The translations under genes were made by a program, and so were the position numbers. The notes under the pieces were generated by a model that made no database searches, was not told where the DNA came from, and saw only the letters and a list, made by a program, of their open reading frames with translations. A DNA stretch of 36,756 nt from Streptosporangiales bacterium. Lineage in GTDB: Bacteria; Actinomycetota; Actinomycetes; Streptosporangiales; WHST01. The stretch is taken from the NCBI GenBank assembly GCA_009379825.1, contig WHTA01000059.1, positions 1 through 36,756 on the forward strand. Direction: 5' to 3'. This document shows positions 28,715-36,622 of the stretch, piece by piece; position 1 is the stretch's first letter; the number at the start of each line of letters is the position of its first letter.

Positions 28715-29165
28715 AGCGGGAGAACTCGGTCAGTGCGGACGTGATGCTGGCCGCCATCGGGCGCGCGTAAGGGTCGGGCAGAGGTCCCCCCTCCCCCCGG
28801 GAAGGGCGGGTGTGTGGAGGGCGCCGCGGTCCGACATCGGCGTGCGGTCGCGAACACGGCCGGCAGGAGCCGCACCACTGAGTCGGTCGGTCGACCGCGG
28901 GCGAGACGCGGCTTGGCGCGACCAAGGCGTCCGACAGCAGCGCGGCACTCAGCGTGGCCGTTGTCGCCCTCGAGCTCCCGGTGCCCGACGGCCCCGGTAG
29001 GGCGCACCGGGGCGGGCTCTGGTCGCAGGTAGCGGTAGTGGCAGCTTGCCAGCCGTGGGCCAGCCACCGGCCCGACATGGACCACCACCAACGTCCGTGG
29101 GCAAGTTACGCCGGGCAAACTCCCCGGGCGCTGGGAGGTCAATTGTCGCTCGCCGCATTGCGGGG
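28715..29165. other. Gene-free stretch upstream of the lacI-type regulator
   Basis: About 450 bp without a supported gene. Frames on either strand are compositionally odd (Arg/Pro-rich) and match nothing I recognise. A perfect 8-bp hairpin GCCCCGGT/ACCGGGGC lies at 28991-29013 with a seven-base loop and could end transcription of the toxin locus. The toxin gene may once have extended into this region, together with an immunity gene, but I see no trace. Confidence 0.4.
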
Positions 29166-29195
29166 TTGACGGGGGCGTGGAGTGCGCTGTCTAAT
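29166..29195 (+). promoter_or_regulatory. Promoter of the LacI-type regulator
   Basis: A -35 box TTGACG (29166-29171) and a -10 box TCTAAT (29190-29195) are 18 bp apart. They lie directly in front of the palindromic operator and about 41 bases before the GTG start, in the most AT-rich part of the region. Confidence 0.6.
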
Positions 29196-29199
29196 TAAC

Positions 29200-29213
29200 T
29201 GTAAGCGTTTACA
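29200..29213. promoter_or_regulatory. LacI-family operator
   Basis: TGTAAGCGTTTACA is a palindrome with the central CG typical of LacI/GalR-family operators. A further half-site, CGTTTACA, follows at 29218-29225. It sits at the expected transcription start, so the regulator probably represses its own gene and, through read-through, the sugar transporter operon. Confidence 0.8.
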
Positions 29214-29236
29214 ACAACGTTTACAAGGGAGTGGAC

Positions 29237-30274
29237 GTGGCGTCTGGGCGGCCGACGGTCTCGCTCGTGGCGGAGCGGGCCGGGGTTTCGATCGCGTCCG
29301 TGTCGCGCGTGCTGAACGGGTTGCCGGCGAGTCCGGAGATGACGGCGCGCGTGCAGGCGGCCGTGGAGGCGCTCGGCTACGCGCCGGACGCGGCGGCCAG
29401 GTCGCTGAAGATGCGACGCACCGACCAGCTCGCCCTCGCAGTGGACGATATCGGCAACCCGGTCTACGTCGAGATGATGCGGGCGATCGAGTCGGTGGTG
29501 CAGCCGCTCGGGTTTCGGCTGGTCGTGTCGTCCACACGGTCGGATCCCGATGGAGCGAGCGGCGTGCTGCGTAGTCTCGCCCGCGGGTATGCGGACGGTC
29601 TCATCCTCTCCCAGCTGCGACCGACCGACGAGCTGGTCGACGAGCTGCGCCGCTGCCGGCTCCCTGTGGTGGTCGTGGGCAAGCTGCCCAGCGGGGTGGA
29701 TATCGACAACGTGCGCACCGACTCGGCCAAGGGTGTCGGGATCGCGGTCGAGCACCTCGTGACAACCGGTCGTACGTCGATCGCGTTCGTGAACGGTCCG
29801 GCGGGCGCGGTGCCCGCGACGGCGAGGTCGCGCGGCTTCCAGCACGCGCTGACCAAGCACGACCTGGACGTGCCCGACGACCTCCTGGTCGCGGCCGACG
29901 ACTTCACCTTCGAGGCGGGGCAGCGGGCCGGCAAGGAGCTTTTCGAGACGGCGGGGCCGGACGCCGTGGTATGCGCGAACGACCTGCTGGCCATCGGTGT
30001 GATGCGCGCCGCCGCGGTCGCCGGCATCACGGTGCCGGACGACGTCGCCGTCGTCGGGGTGGACGACATCGAGCTGGCGGCGCTCTACTCGCCCTCGCTG
30101 TCCAGCGTCTCGCTACGTTCGGCCGAACGCGGCGAACGCGCCGCACGGCTGCTGCTCGACCGCCTCGCGGACCCCGAGCTACCGTGCCGCCGCACCACGG
30201 TCGGCCCTCGGCTGGTGGCGAGAGAGTCGACCCAACCGCGACCGGCGTCGGCAAGACGGACGGGGACGCGATGA
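29237..30274 (+). CDS. LacI/GalR-family transcriptional regulator
   Basis: The 345-residue cytosolic repressor has an N-terminal helix-turn-helix and hinge (PTVSLVAERAGVSIASVSRVLNG). A periplasmic-binding-protein-like effector domain follows (LALAVDDIGNPVYVEMMRAIE..., VVCANDLLAIGVMRAA, VGVDDIELAALYSPSLSSV). GTG 29237 is preferred because AAGGGAG lies five bases before it; GTG 29231 overlaps that site. A palindromic operator lies upstream. The next genes are a sugar-type ABC transporter on the same strand, so it likely responds to the transported sugar or nucleoside. The last about 20 residues run into duplicated DNA and may be altered. Confidence 0.9.
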   Translation: MASGRPTVSLVAERAGVSIASVSRVLNGLPASPEMTARVQAAVEALGYAPDAAARSLKMRRTDQLALAVDDIGNPVYVEMMRAIESVVQPLGFRLVVSSTRSDPDGASGVLRSLARGYADGLILSQLRPTDELVDELRRCRLPVVVVGKLPSGVDIDNVRTDSAKGVGIAVEHLVTTGRTSIAFVNGPAGAVPATARSRGFQHALTKHDLDVPDDLLVAADDFTFEAGQRAGKELFETAGPDAVVCANDLLAIGVMRAAAVAGITVPDDVAVVGVDDIELAALYSPSLSSVSLRSAERGERAARLLLDRLADPELPCRRTTVGPRLVARESTQPRPASARRTGTR

Positions 30275-30380
30275 GGGCCGTGTTTGCGCTGTGTGTCGGG
30301 TCGCGTGCGCAAGGCGCGGGGGTCAGTGCAGCTGCGACCGGTGTCGGCGCGTCGGGCGGGGACGCGATGACGGCTGTGCT
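30238..30380 (+). repeat. Degenerate direct repeat between regulator and permease
   Basis: A segment starting GCGACCGGCGTCGGC at 30238 recurs at 30334 as GCGACCGGTGTCGGC with a 96-bp period. Both copies lead to GACGCGATGA and a GTG-T-TT/GTGCTT sequence. A third, more distant copy of the last part (GCGATGACGACCGTGCTT) starts at about 30511. The first copy lies in the last codons of the regulator. Each copy resembles the start of the permease leader, as if that start had been duplicated. Confidence 0.6.
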
Positions 30381-30621
30381 TTCGCCGGGTGCGCGTACGG
30401 CGCTGGAGTCTGGCCAGTGGGGACCGGAGTCACCCCAGCCGAGGACGACCTCTGGTGGACCGTCGGGGTCGGCCCGGCCGGGAGTGGAGGCGGGGCGAGG
30501 GGTGGGGGTGCGATGACGACCGTGCTTCCGCCGCCTACTCCGTCTCCGGCGGGTAAGGGTAGGGCGGGGAAGGGGGGTAGGGCGGGGCGAGGCCAAGCCG
30601 GGGCATGGGGCTAGGCAGTCG
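30275..30621 (+). other. Spacer with a displaced permease N-terminus
   Basis: This 347-bp spacer holds the rest of the degenerate repeat and a G-rich tract. ATG 30513 begins MTTVLPPPTPSPAGKGRAGKGG and stays open to TAG 30612. That is the kind of basic cytoplasmic tail found in front of MalF-type permeases. The permease itself is open in a different frame from 30515 onward. A single indel in the G-run (about 30555-30580) would join the two. Confidence 0.5.
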
Positions 30622-31584
30622 TTGACGCTCATAGTGCCTGCGCTTATCCTTGTCGTGGCGTTCTCCCTCGTCCCGCTGCTTGTCGGGGTTGGGCTCGCGT
30701 TCACCGACGCGCGGTTCGGGTTGCAGGCGCCGCGGTTTACGGGTGTCGAGAACGTCGTGCTGTTGTTCACGGACGCGCAGTTCTGGGCGTCGTTCTGGAT
30801 CGGGTTGGTCTGGGCGTTCGCGACTACCGCGGGGCAGTACCTGTTGGGTCTCGGGTTGGCGCCACTACTCAACCAGCGCATCCGTGGCCGGTGGCTGGTA
30901 CGGACGCTGACGCTGGTGCCGTGGGCGATGCCGCCGGTGATCGTCGCGCAGACGTGGAAGCTCGTCTACCATCCGGACGCCGGCATCCTGAACTACGGGC
31001 TGAAGGCCATCGGGCTCAGCACGAACGGCGTGGACTGGCTGGGCAGCTTCGCGTGGGCGTTGCCCGCGGTCATTCTCGTCGGCATCTGGGCGGGCATGCC
31101 GCAGACGACCATCGTGTTGCTCGCGGGCCTGCAGAACATTCCCGCGGAGATGCACGAGGCCGCCGCCATCGACGGTGCGGGCGTGTGGCGCAGGTTCCGC
31201 GCGGTCACGCTGCCGCTGCTCAAACCCGTCACCGTCGTGATCGTCACGCTGAACTTCATCTGGAACTTCAACTCGTTCGGACTGGTCTACGTGCTCACGG
31301 CGGGAGGCCCCGGCACGTCCACCAGGTTGCCGCTGCTCAAACCCGTCACCGTCGTGATCGTCACGCTGAACTTCATCTGGAACTTCAACTCGTTCGGACT
31401 GGTCTACGTGCTCACGGCGGGAGGCCCCGGCACGTCCACCAGGTTGCCGCTGCTGTTCGCGTACGAGGAGGCGTTCGCGTTCGGACACTTCGGGTACGCC
31501 TCGATGCTCGGCCTCGCGATGGTCGCGGTCATCTCGGTGCTGCTGTTCTTCTACCTGCGGGCGCAACGGGAGGACACCGTATGA
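30622..31584 (+). CDS. Sugar ABC transporter permease (MalF/UgpA type) with internal duplication
   Basis: The protein has the binding-protein-dependent permease fold of carbohydrate uptake (CUT1) transporters. The membrane helices start at LIVPALILVVAFSLVPLL, and the cytoplasmic EAA loop EMHEAAAIDGAGVWRRFRAVTLP contacts the ATPase. A block of 39 residues (LPLLKPVTVVIVTLNFIWNF through GGPGTSTR) then occurs twice in a row, an exact 117-bp tandem copy that adds one membrane helix and its loop. The total is 320 residues, against about 281 without it. The TTG at 30622 has no ribosome-binding site, and a probable true N-terminus lies out of frame at 30513. So the gene may not make a working permease. 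Its stop overlaps the next start. Confidence 0.8.
   Translation: MTLIVPALILVVAFSLVPLLVGVGLAFTDARFGLQAPRFTGVENVVLLFTDAQFWASFWIGLVWAFATTAGQYLLGLGLAPLLNQRIRGRWLVRTLTLVPWAMPPVIVAQTWKLVYHPDAGILNYGLKAIGLSTNGVDWLGSFAWALPAVILVGIWAGMPQTTIVLLAGLQNIPAEMHEAAAIDGAGVWRRFRAVTLPLLKPVTVVIVTLNFIWNFNSFGLVYVLTAGGPGTSTRLPLLKPVTVVIVTLNFIWNFNSFGLVYVLTAGGPGTSTRLPLLFAYEEAFAFGHFGYASMLGLAMVAVISVLLFFYLRAQREDTV
31211..31444 (+). repeat. Perfect 117-bp tandem duplication inside the permease
   Basis: Copies at 31211-31327 and 31328-31444 are identical as far as I can read and begin TGCCGCTGCTCAAACCC. TGCCGCTGCT occurs again at 31445, so it flanks the event as a short homology. The length is a multiple of three, so the frame is kept. 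Confidence 0.93.
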
Positions 31585-32420
31585 ACGCGCGCCGGCCGTG
31601 GTGGGCGAGCGGGCTGATGTACGCCGCACTCGCGCTCTACATGGTCTACCTCGCCTTCCCGCTCGTGTGGATGCTGTCGACGTCGTTCAAGCCGGCGCCG
31701 GAGATCTCCGCGCTGGTGCCCAGCCTGCTCCCCGACGACCCGACGTTGGGCAACTACCTCAGCGCGTTCGAGCAGCAGAACATCGCCCGCAGCGCGCTCA
31801 ACAGCCTGCAGATCTCGATCATCACGGCGGTGGTGAGCGTGCTGATCGCGCTGCCGGCTGCGTACGCGGTCGCCCGGATCAGGTCGCGGCTGAACAAGGC
31901 GGTCATCGGTTGGGTGCTGCTGTCGCAGATGTTCCCGCTGATCCTCATCCTGGTGCCGTTGTTCCTGCTGCTGCGCTACATCCACCTGGCGAACACGCAC
32001 CTGGGTCTGATCATCGTCTACGTGGTGTGGAGCCTGCCGTTCTCGCTGTGGCTGCTCCAAGGGCATATCAAGGCGATCCCCGTGGAGGTCGAGGAGGCCG
32101 CGGCGGTCGACGGTGCCAGCCGGCTGCGCATCATAAAGGACGTCGTCGCGCCGTTGCTCATCCCTGGCCTCATCGCGACGGTGATGTTCGCGTTCATCCA
32201 GGCGTGGAACGAGTTCTTCTTCGCGCTCGCGGTGTTGAAGGACCCGGAGCTAGCAACGCTGTCGATCACGTTGGCGAAGTTCACCGGCGTGGACGGCACT
32301 GCCCAGTGGGGGCCGTTGGCCGCCAGTTGTTTCCTCGCCACGTTGCCGAGTCTCGCCTTGTTCGCGCTCATCCAGCGGCGGCTCACTTCCGGGTTGCTCA
32401 GCGGTGCGGTGAAGAGTTGA
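31581..32420 (+). CDS. Sugar ABC transporter permease (MalG type)
   Basis: The 279-residue second permease of the carbohydrate importer has about six membrane helices. The first lies around ALALYMVYLAFPLVWMLSTSFKP, the typical MalG-like opening. The EAA loop is VEVEEAAAVDGASRLRIIKDVVAPLLIPG. It should pair with the upstream permease in the membrane. ATG 31581 overlaps the previous stop (ATGA), with CGGGAGGACACC before it, showing tight coupling. The binding lipoprotein follows 21 bp later. No ATPase gene is in the cluster; CUT1 systems of actinomycetes often share an MsiK-type ATPase encoded elsewhere. The frame is intact. Confidence 0.92.
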   Translation: MNARRPWWASGLMYAALALYMVYLAFPLVWMLSTSFKPAPEISALVPSLLPDDPTLGNYLSAFEQQNIARSALNSLQISIITAVVSVLIALPAAYAVARIRSRLNKAVIGWVLLSQMFPLILILVPLFLLLRYIHLANTHLGLIIVYVVWSLPFSLWLLQGHIKAIPVEVEEAAAVDGASRLRIIKDVVAPLLIPGLIATVMFAFIQAWNEFFFALAVLKDPELATLSITLAKFTGVDGTAQWGPLAASCFLATLPSLALFALIQRRLTSGLLSGAVKS

Positions 32421-32441
32421 CGGATGCAGAGGAGGAAGTCG

Positions 32442-33731
32442 ATGCGAGCAGCGATAGCTGCGGTGACCGCGGTGCTGCTGACCGCGACCGCGTGTGGGTC
32501 CGGAGGTGATTCGGGTGTCGTCAACCTGAAGTTCTACAGCGTCGCCTTCCAGAAGGCGAACGTGAAGGCGTACAAGCAGCTGATCAACGAGTGGAACGAG
32601 GAGAACCCGAAGATCCAGGTGGAGCTGGTGCAGGGGAACTGGGACGCGGCGCCCGACTACCTGCTCACCTCGTTCCAGGGTGGTGACGCGCCCGACATGT
32701 TCTACTACGAGGCTCAAGGGCTGCAGACGTTCGCCGACGCGGGCTTCCTGCTCGACCTCTCCGACCAGCTGCCGAAGGAGATGAAGGACGACATCATCCC
32801 GTCGGCGTGGGCGTCGGTGGAGGACAAGAAGAGCGGCACGTACGGCATCCCGTTCTCGTGGGAGACGCAGCTGTTCATGGTGAACAAGAAGCTCTTCGAC
32901 AAGGCCGGTATCGAGCTGCCCACCTCCGAGGACCCGTGGACGTGGGAGGAGATGCGCGCGGCCGCGAAGAAGCTCACCGAGGACAAGAACGGCGACGGCA
33001 CGCCTGAACGATACGGCGTCGCATGGTCGCTCGAGCAGGCGACCAACGCCATGCTCACGTACTCGATGAACTACGACGGCAAGTACTTCTACCGCAGTGG
33101 CGGCAAGCCCACCGTGCGCTACGACGCGGCCGAGCAGCAGGTGCCGCAACAGATCCACGACATGATCTGGAACGAGAAGACGTCACCGAAGACGTCGGCG
33201 AGCATGGGAGCGGACGACGTCCTGCCGGGCTTCTACGGCGGCAAGTACGCCATGATCTCCAAGGGCGTCTGGTTCCGCGGCTCGCTGAAGGACTCCGCGC
33301 CCAAGGGATTCGACTGGCAGGTCCTGCCACCGCTTGAAGGTGACACGCAGGGCCAGGCCAGTGCACCGCAGACCATGTCGATCGCGGCCGAGTCGGAGCA
33401 TCCGGAGGAGTCGATGCAGTTCCTCAGCTGGCTGCTGAACACGGAGAACATGGGCAAGCTCGCGTACACCGACTGGATGATCCCCACCAGGGAGTCGTCG
33501 TTGAAGGAACCGGAGTTCAACACGGAGAAGGACGGTTGGAAGGTCGCGGTCGAGTCAGGAAGCATCCGGGAGAAGGCGCCGTATCTCGGGGTGAACGGCT
33601 TCGAGGAGTGGAAGAGCAAGGCCGCGGATCCCGCCTTCCAGCAGTACTTCGGCAACAAGATCAGCGACGCCGAGCTGAAGAAGAAGCTCGCCGACGACGG
33701 CAACGGGATCCTGGAGCGCGCTAACCGGTGA
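32442..33731 (+). CDS. Sugar-binding lipoprotein of the ABC importer
   Basis: ATG 32442 is preferred over ATG 32424 because GAGGAGGAAG lies six bases before it. The 429-residue protein has a lipoprotein signal peptide (AAIAAVTAVLLTATAC, cysteine about residue 22) and a family-1 extracellular solute-binding domain. The domain includes INEWNEENPKIQVELVQGNW, PDMFYYEAQGLQTFADAGFLLDL and the conserved GIPFSWETQLFMVNKKLFDKAGIELP. It would be tethered outside the membrane and deliver a carbohydrate, perhaps a sugar attached to another group, to the two permeases. Aromatic residues are frequent, as in sugar-binding sites. Its stop overlaps the start of the ADP-ribosylglycohydrolase gene (GTGA). Confidence 0.93.
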   Translation: MRAAIAAVTAVLLTATACGSGGDSGVVNLKFYSVAFQKANVKAYKQLINEWNEENPKIQVELVQGNWDAAPDYLLTSFQGGDAPDMFYYEAQGLQTFADAGFLLDLSDQLPKEMKDDIIPSAWASVEDKKSGTYGIPFSWETQLFMVNKKLFDKAGIELPTSEDPWTWEEMRAAAKKLTEDKNGDGTPERYGVAWSLEQATNAMLTYSMNYDGKYFYRSGGKPTVRYDAAEQQVPQQIHDMIWNEKTSPKTSASMGADDVLPGFYGGKYAMISKGVWFRGSLKDSAPKGFDWQVLPPLEGDTQGQASAPQTMSIAAESEHPEESMQFLSWLLNTENMGKLAYTDWMIPTRESSLKEPEFNTEKDGWKVAVESGSIREKAPYLGVNGFEEWKSKAADPAFQQYFGNKISDAELKKKLADDGNGILERANR

Positions 33732-34636
33732 GTGGGGACGAGTTACGGAACAAGGCCGTCGGGTGCATCGCCGGCGCTGCAGTCGGCGATGCGCTCGGCG
33801 ATGCCACAGAGGGCTGGACACCCCAGCAGATCATCGCGAGGTACGGCAGCTGGGTCACCGGGATCGTGCCACCATTCAACACGGACTGGCGCGACGCCAG
33901 GCCGATCGCGCCGTACCACAAGGGCGACGGGCATATCATCGACGACACGTTGATGATGCTGACGTTGGCCAGCGTCTACCGTAAGTGCCGCGACCACCTG
34001 GACGCGTACGACATCGCGGAGAAGCTTGTGCCGCGGCTGGTCGACGACAAGGTGTGGATACCCGAGCTCGAGGCGGAAGCCCTGCCGCTGCAACGGATCT
34101 TCCTCGCCGAGAAATGGCTCGTGCTGCGCCTGCACTACGGGCACAACGACCCGCGCGAGGCAGGGGTCGGCAACATCGTCAACTGTGGTGCGGCGATGTA
34201 CATGGCGCCCGTGGGGGTGGTGAACGCCGCCGACCCGGAACGGGCGTACGCCGAGGCGATCGAGCTCGCCGGTCCGCACCAGTCCAGCTACGGCCGGGAG
34301 GCGGCAGGCGTGTTCGCCGGCACGGTGGCGGCGGCGCTGGCCCCCGGCGCCACCGTGGCCGGCGTACAGGAGGTCGCCGTCGAGGTGGCCAACGACGGTA
34401 CGAAGGCGGCCATCGAGGCGGTGCTCGACGTGGCGCGCGCGGAGGAGCGTTGGTCGGACGCGTTGCCACGGCTGCGTGCGGCGATGGCGCCGTACGACAC
34501 CGTCGGCGAGGACTACCGCAACCAGGGGCTGGGGGCGCGGCGGCCGAGCCGGCTGCACTCGATCGAGGAGCTGCCGATGGCGCTGGCGATGCTCACCATG
34601 GCCGGCGGCGACTACCGGGAGACGGTGCTCGGTGTT
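33728..34636 (+). pseudogene. ADP-ribosylglycohydrolase family protein, 3' end deleted
   Basis: GTG 33728 overlaps the lipoprotein stop, so it was translated with the transporter. The start NKAVGCIAGAAVGDALGDATEG and IIDDTLMMLTLASVYRKC are the N-terminal metal-site motifs of the ADP-ribosylglycohydrolase fold. These enzymes split N- or O-glycosidic bonds to ribose derivatives. Homology ends abruptly at GDYRETVLGV (about 34630). The second metal motif (usually a 'D-x-D-T' helix shortly after) is missing. The sequence beyond 34636 belongs to a minus-strand gene. The frame stays open far beyond by chance and would end inside the response regulator. The truncation should abolish activity. Confidence 0.85.
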
Positions 34637-34753
34637 GCCGGACTTGGCACCCGTCGTGGTGAGCAGCAATATGGGTGCGCCCTCGAACATCCCGCCGACC
34701 TTGCCGCCGTTCGTGCGGAACTCCTCGATGACCTGGGTGTTGAAGTCTGCCAT
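34634..34753 (-). pseudogene. F420-dependent nitroreductase-like (DDN family) fragment
   Basis: ATG 34753 opens MADFNTQVIEEFRTNGGKVG, then MFEGAPILLLTTTGAKSGN. This is the start of the DDN/deazaflavin-dependent nitroreductase family, whose members use coenzyme F420 to reduce nitro compounds or quinones. After about 40 residues the match stops at the point where the ADP-ribosylglycohydrolase sequence begins on the other strand. The remaining about 100 residues, with the F420 site, are gone. A GGAGCAGGC sequence precedes the ATG. The ORF continues to 33743 only as antisense. Confidence 0.8.
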
Positions 34754-34892
34754 GCCTGCTCCGTTCCTCGTCGGTTCTCCAGACGCGTAACGACGCAGCC
34801 TGCCGCGTTAGTCCCGCCGCTATGGTGGGGCCATCGAGAACGCAACGACTCGCACGGCTGCGACCCGCGACGTCACCGGGTCGCTGTGGCGT

Positions 34893-35972
34893 GTGCTTGC
34901 GGTGCTGCGCCTGGTGCTCGTCGGCTACGCGTTCGTGGTCAACGTCGTGCAGTGGGGAGAGTACGCCAGGCCGTTGCTCGGCTGGCTGGTGTTCGCCGCC
35001 ATCGCCGTATGGTCCGCGATCGCGACCTGGTTCTACGCGGTGCCGCGACGGCGGTACCGCTGGGTGCTGGCCATCGACGTAGCGGTCGCGCTCGGCGGCC
35101 TGTTGCTGACGCCGGTCGTGCAGGGCGACCTGGCGGCGGCCGAGCAGGCGGCGAGCGTGCCGTCGTACTGGATCGCGGCGCCGGTGCTCGCGTGTGCGAT
35201 CCGCGGCGGCTGGCAGGGCGGGCTGATCGTGGCCGTCGTGGTCGGCGTCGTGGACATCTCCGTGCGCGCCGAGGTCATCCAACGGACGCTGGGCAACACG
35301 TTCCTGCTGTGCCTCGCCGCCGTCGTGGTGGGGTACTCCGCCGCGCTCGTACGGTCGGCGGCCGCGGAACGTACGGCCGCCACCGCGTTGTCCGCGGCCA
35401 CCGCCGAGCGGGAGCGCATCGCCCGTGCCGTGCACGACGGTGTGCTCCAGGTGCTGGCGTACGTGCAGCGCAGAGGCAGCCAGATCGGCGGCCCCACGAG
35501 GGAGCTCGCCGACCTCGCCGGCGAGCAGGAGGCGGCCCTGCGGGCGTTGATCAGGGAGCAGGCCGCCGAGCCGGACACGGTGGGCGACGTGGCAGCGCTG
35601 CTGCAGCCGCTCGCCGGTGCTTCGGTGTCGGTGGCGACGCCGGGCACGGCGGTGCAGCTGCCCGCGCCAGCGGCCAGCGAGCTCGTCGCCGCCGTACGGG
35701 AGGCCGTGCTCAACGCGCGCGAGCACGCCGCGGACGCGCCGGTGTACGTGTTGGTCGAGGACGAGGTCGACGCGGTGACCGTCAGCGTGCGCGACGACGG
35801 TCCCGGCATCCCCGAAGGCAGGCTCGACCAGGCGGCCGCGAACGGGCGGCTGGGCGTACGGCACTCGATCGTGGGGCGGGTCGAGGGGCTCGGTGGCACC
35901 GCGACCCTGCACACGGGAGCCGGCGGCGGAACCGAGTGGGAGCTGCGCGTTCCGCGTACGCTGCCACCGTGA
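34893..35972 (+). CDS. MacS-type sensor histidine kinase
   Basis: The 359-residue membrane kinase has an N-terminal DUF5931 sensor region with about five helices (residues 1 to about 150; WRVLAVLRLVLVGYAFVVN is the usual opening). A NarL/DegS-type dimerisation helix follows with the phospho-acceptor ERERIARAVHDGVLQVL (His about 181). The ATPase domain has EAVLNAREHA and VRDDGPGIPEG. GTG 34893 is used because no earlier ATG, GTG or TTG exists after the stop at 34809. The family's N-terminus seems to begin about 20 residues earlier, possibly at a non-standard start. Its stop overlaps the regulator's start (GTGA). MacRS of Streptomyces coelicolor affects morphogenesis and antibiotic output. Confidence 0.88.
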   Translation: MLAVLRLVLVGYAFVVNVVQWGEYARPLLGWLVFAAIAVWSAIATWFYAVPRRRYRWVLAIDVAVALGGLLLTPVVQGDLAAAEQAASVPSYWIAAPVLACAIRGGWQGGLIVAVVVGVVDISVRAEVIQRTLGNTFLLCLAAVVVGYSAALVRSAAAERTAATALSAATAERERIARAVHDGVLQVLAYVQRRGSQIGGPTRELADLAGEQEAALRALIREQAAEPDTVGDVAALLQPLAGASVSVATPGTAVQLPAPAASELVAAVREAVLNAREHAADAPVYVLVEDEVDAVTVSVRDDGPGIPEGRLDQAAANGRLGVRHSIVGRVEGLGGTATLHTGAGGGTEWELRVPRTLPP

Positions 35973-36622
35973 GGACGAAGGTCTTGGTGGTCGACGACCA
36001 CCCGATGTGGTGCGACGCGGTCGCACGTGACCTGGACGAGGCCGGGTTCGAGGTCGTCGCTACCGCCGGCGACGGTGAGCGTGCACTGCGGATCGCGGGC
36101 GCGGTACGTCCGGACGTCGCCGTCGTCGACCTCCAGCTGCCCGGCGTCTCCGGCGTCGAGGTCACCGGCCAGCTCGTGCGGGAACACGCGGGCGTGCGGG
36201 TGCTGGTGCTGTCCGCGAGCGGCGAGCAGGCGGACGTGCTTGCCGCCGTAAAGGCCGGGGCGACCGGCTACCTGGTCAAGTCGGCGGCGAGGGAGGAGCT
36301 GCTGGACGCTGTCGCGCGCGTCGCCGAGGGCGACACCGTCTTCACCCCAGGCCTCGCCGGGCTGGTGCTCGGCGAGTACCGCCGGTTGTCCGCAGGGCCC
36401 ACGGCCGGCGAGTCGGTCACGCCCGAGCTCACCGCTCGCGAGACCGAGGTGCTGCGGCTCGTCGCCAAGGGCCGCTCGTACAAGCAGATCGCCGAGCAGC
36501 TCGTGGTGTCGCACCGCACCGTGCAGAACCACGTGCAGAACACGTTGCGCAAGCTTCAGCTGCACAACCGGGTGGAGCTCACCAGGTACGCGATCGAGCA
36601 GGGTCTGGACGAGGACGCCTAG
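35969..36622 (+). CDS. LuxR/NarL-family response regulator (MacR-like)
   Basis: GTG 35969 overlaps the kinase stop, so the two are co-translated. The 217-residue regulator has a receiver domain (VRTKVLVVDDHPMWCDAVARDL; acceptor Asp in VAVVDLQLPGVSG; VLSASGEQADVLAAVKAGATGYLVKSA) and a C-terminal LuxR-type helix-turn-helix (LTARETEVLRLVAKGRSYKQIAEQLVVSHRTVQNHVQNTLRKL). It should bind DNA when phosphorylated by the upstream MacS-type kinase. Its stop codon is the TAG of CTAG 36619-36622, right where the following insertion sequence seems to begin; the C-terminus looks normal. The frame is also open far upstream by chance. Confidence 0.92.
   Translation: MRTKVLVVDDHPMWCDAVARDLDEAGFEVVATAGDGERALRIAGAVRPDVAVVDLQLPGVSGVEVTGQLVREHAGVRVLVLSASGEQADVLAAVKAGATGYLVKSAAREELLDAVARVAEGDTVFTPGLAGLVLGEYRRLSAGPTAGESVTPELTARETEVLRLVAKGRSYKQIAEQLVVSHRTVQNHVQNTLRKLQLHNRVELTRYAIEQGLDEDA

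Noticed and set aside
28693-29142. Minus-strand ORF of 149 codons between toxin and regulator
   Set aside because: Several overlapping frames are equally open, composition is atypical and there is no ribosome-binding site or family match.
33728-36622. A single 964-codon open frame from the ADP-ribosylglycohydrolase into the response regulator
   Set aside because: The middle is antisense to the nitroreductase fragment and out of frame with the sensor kinase. Only the two ends look like proteins, so it is chance continuity in GC-rich DNA after a deletion.
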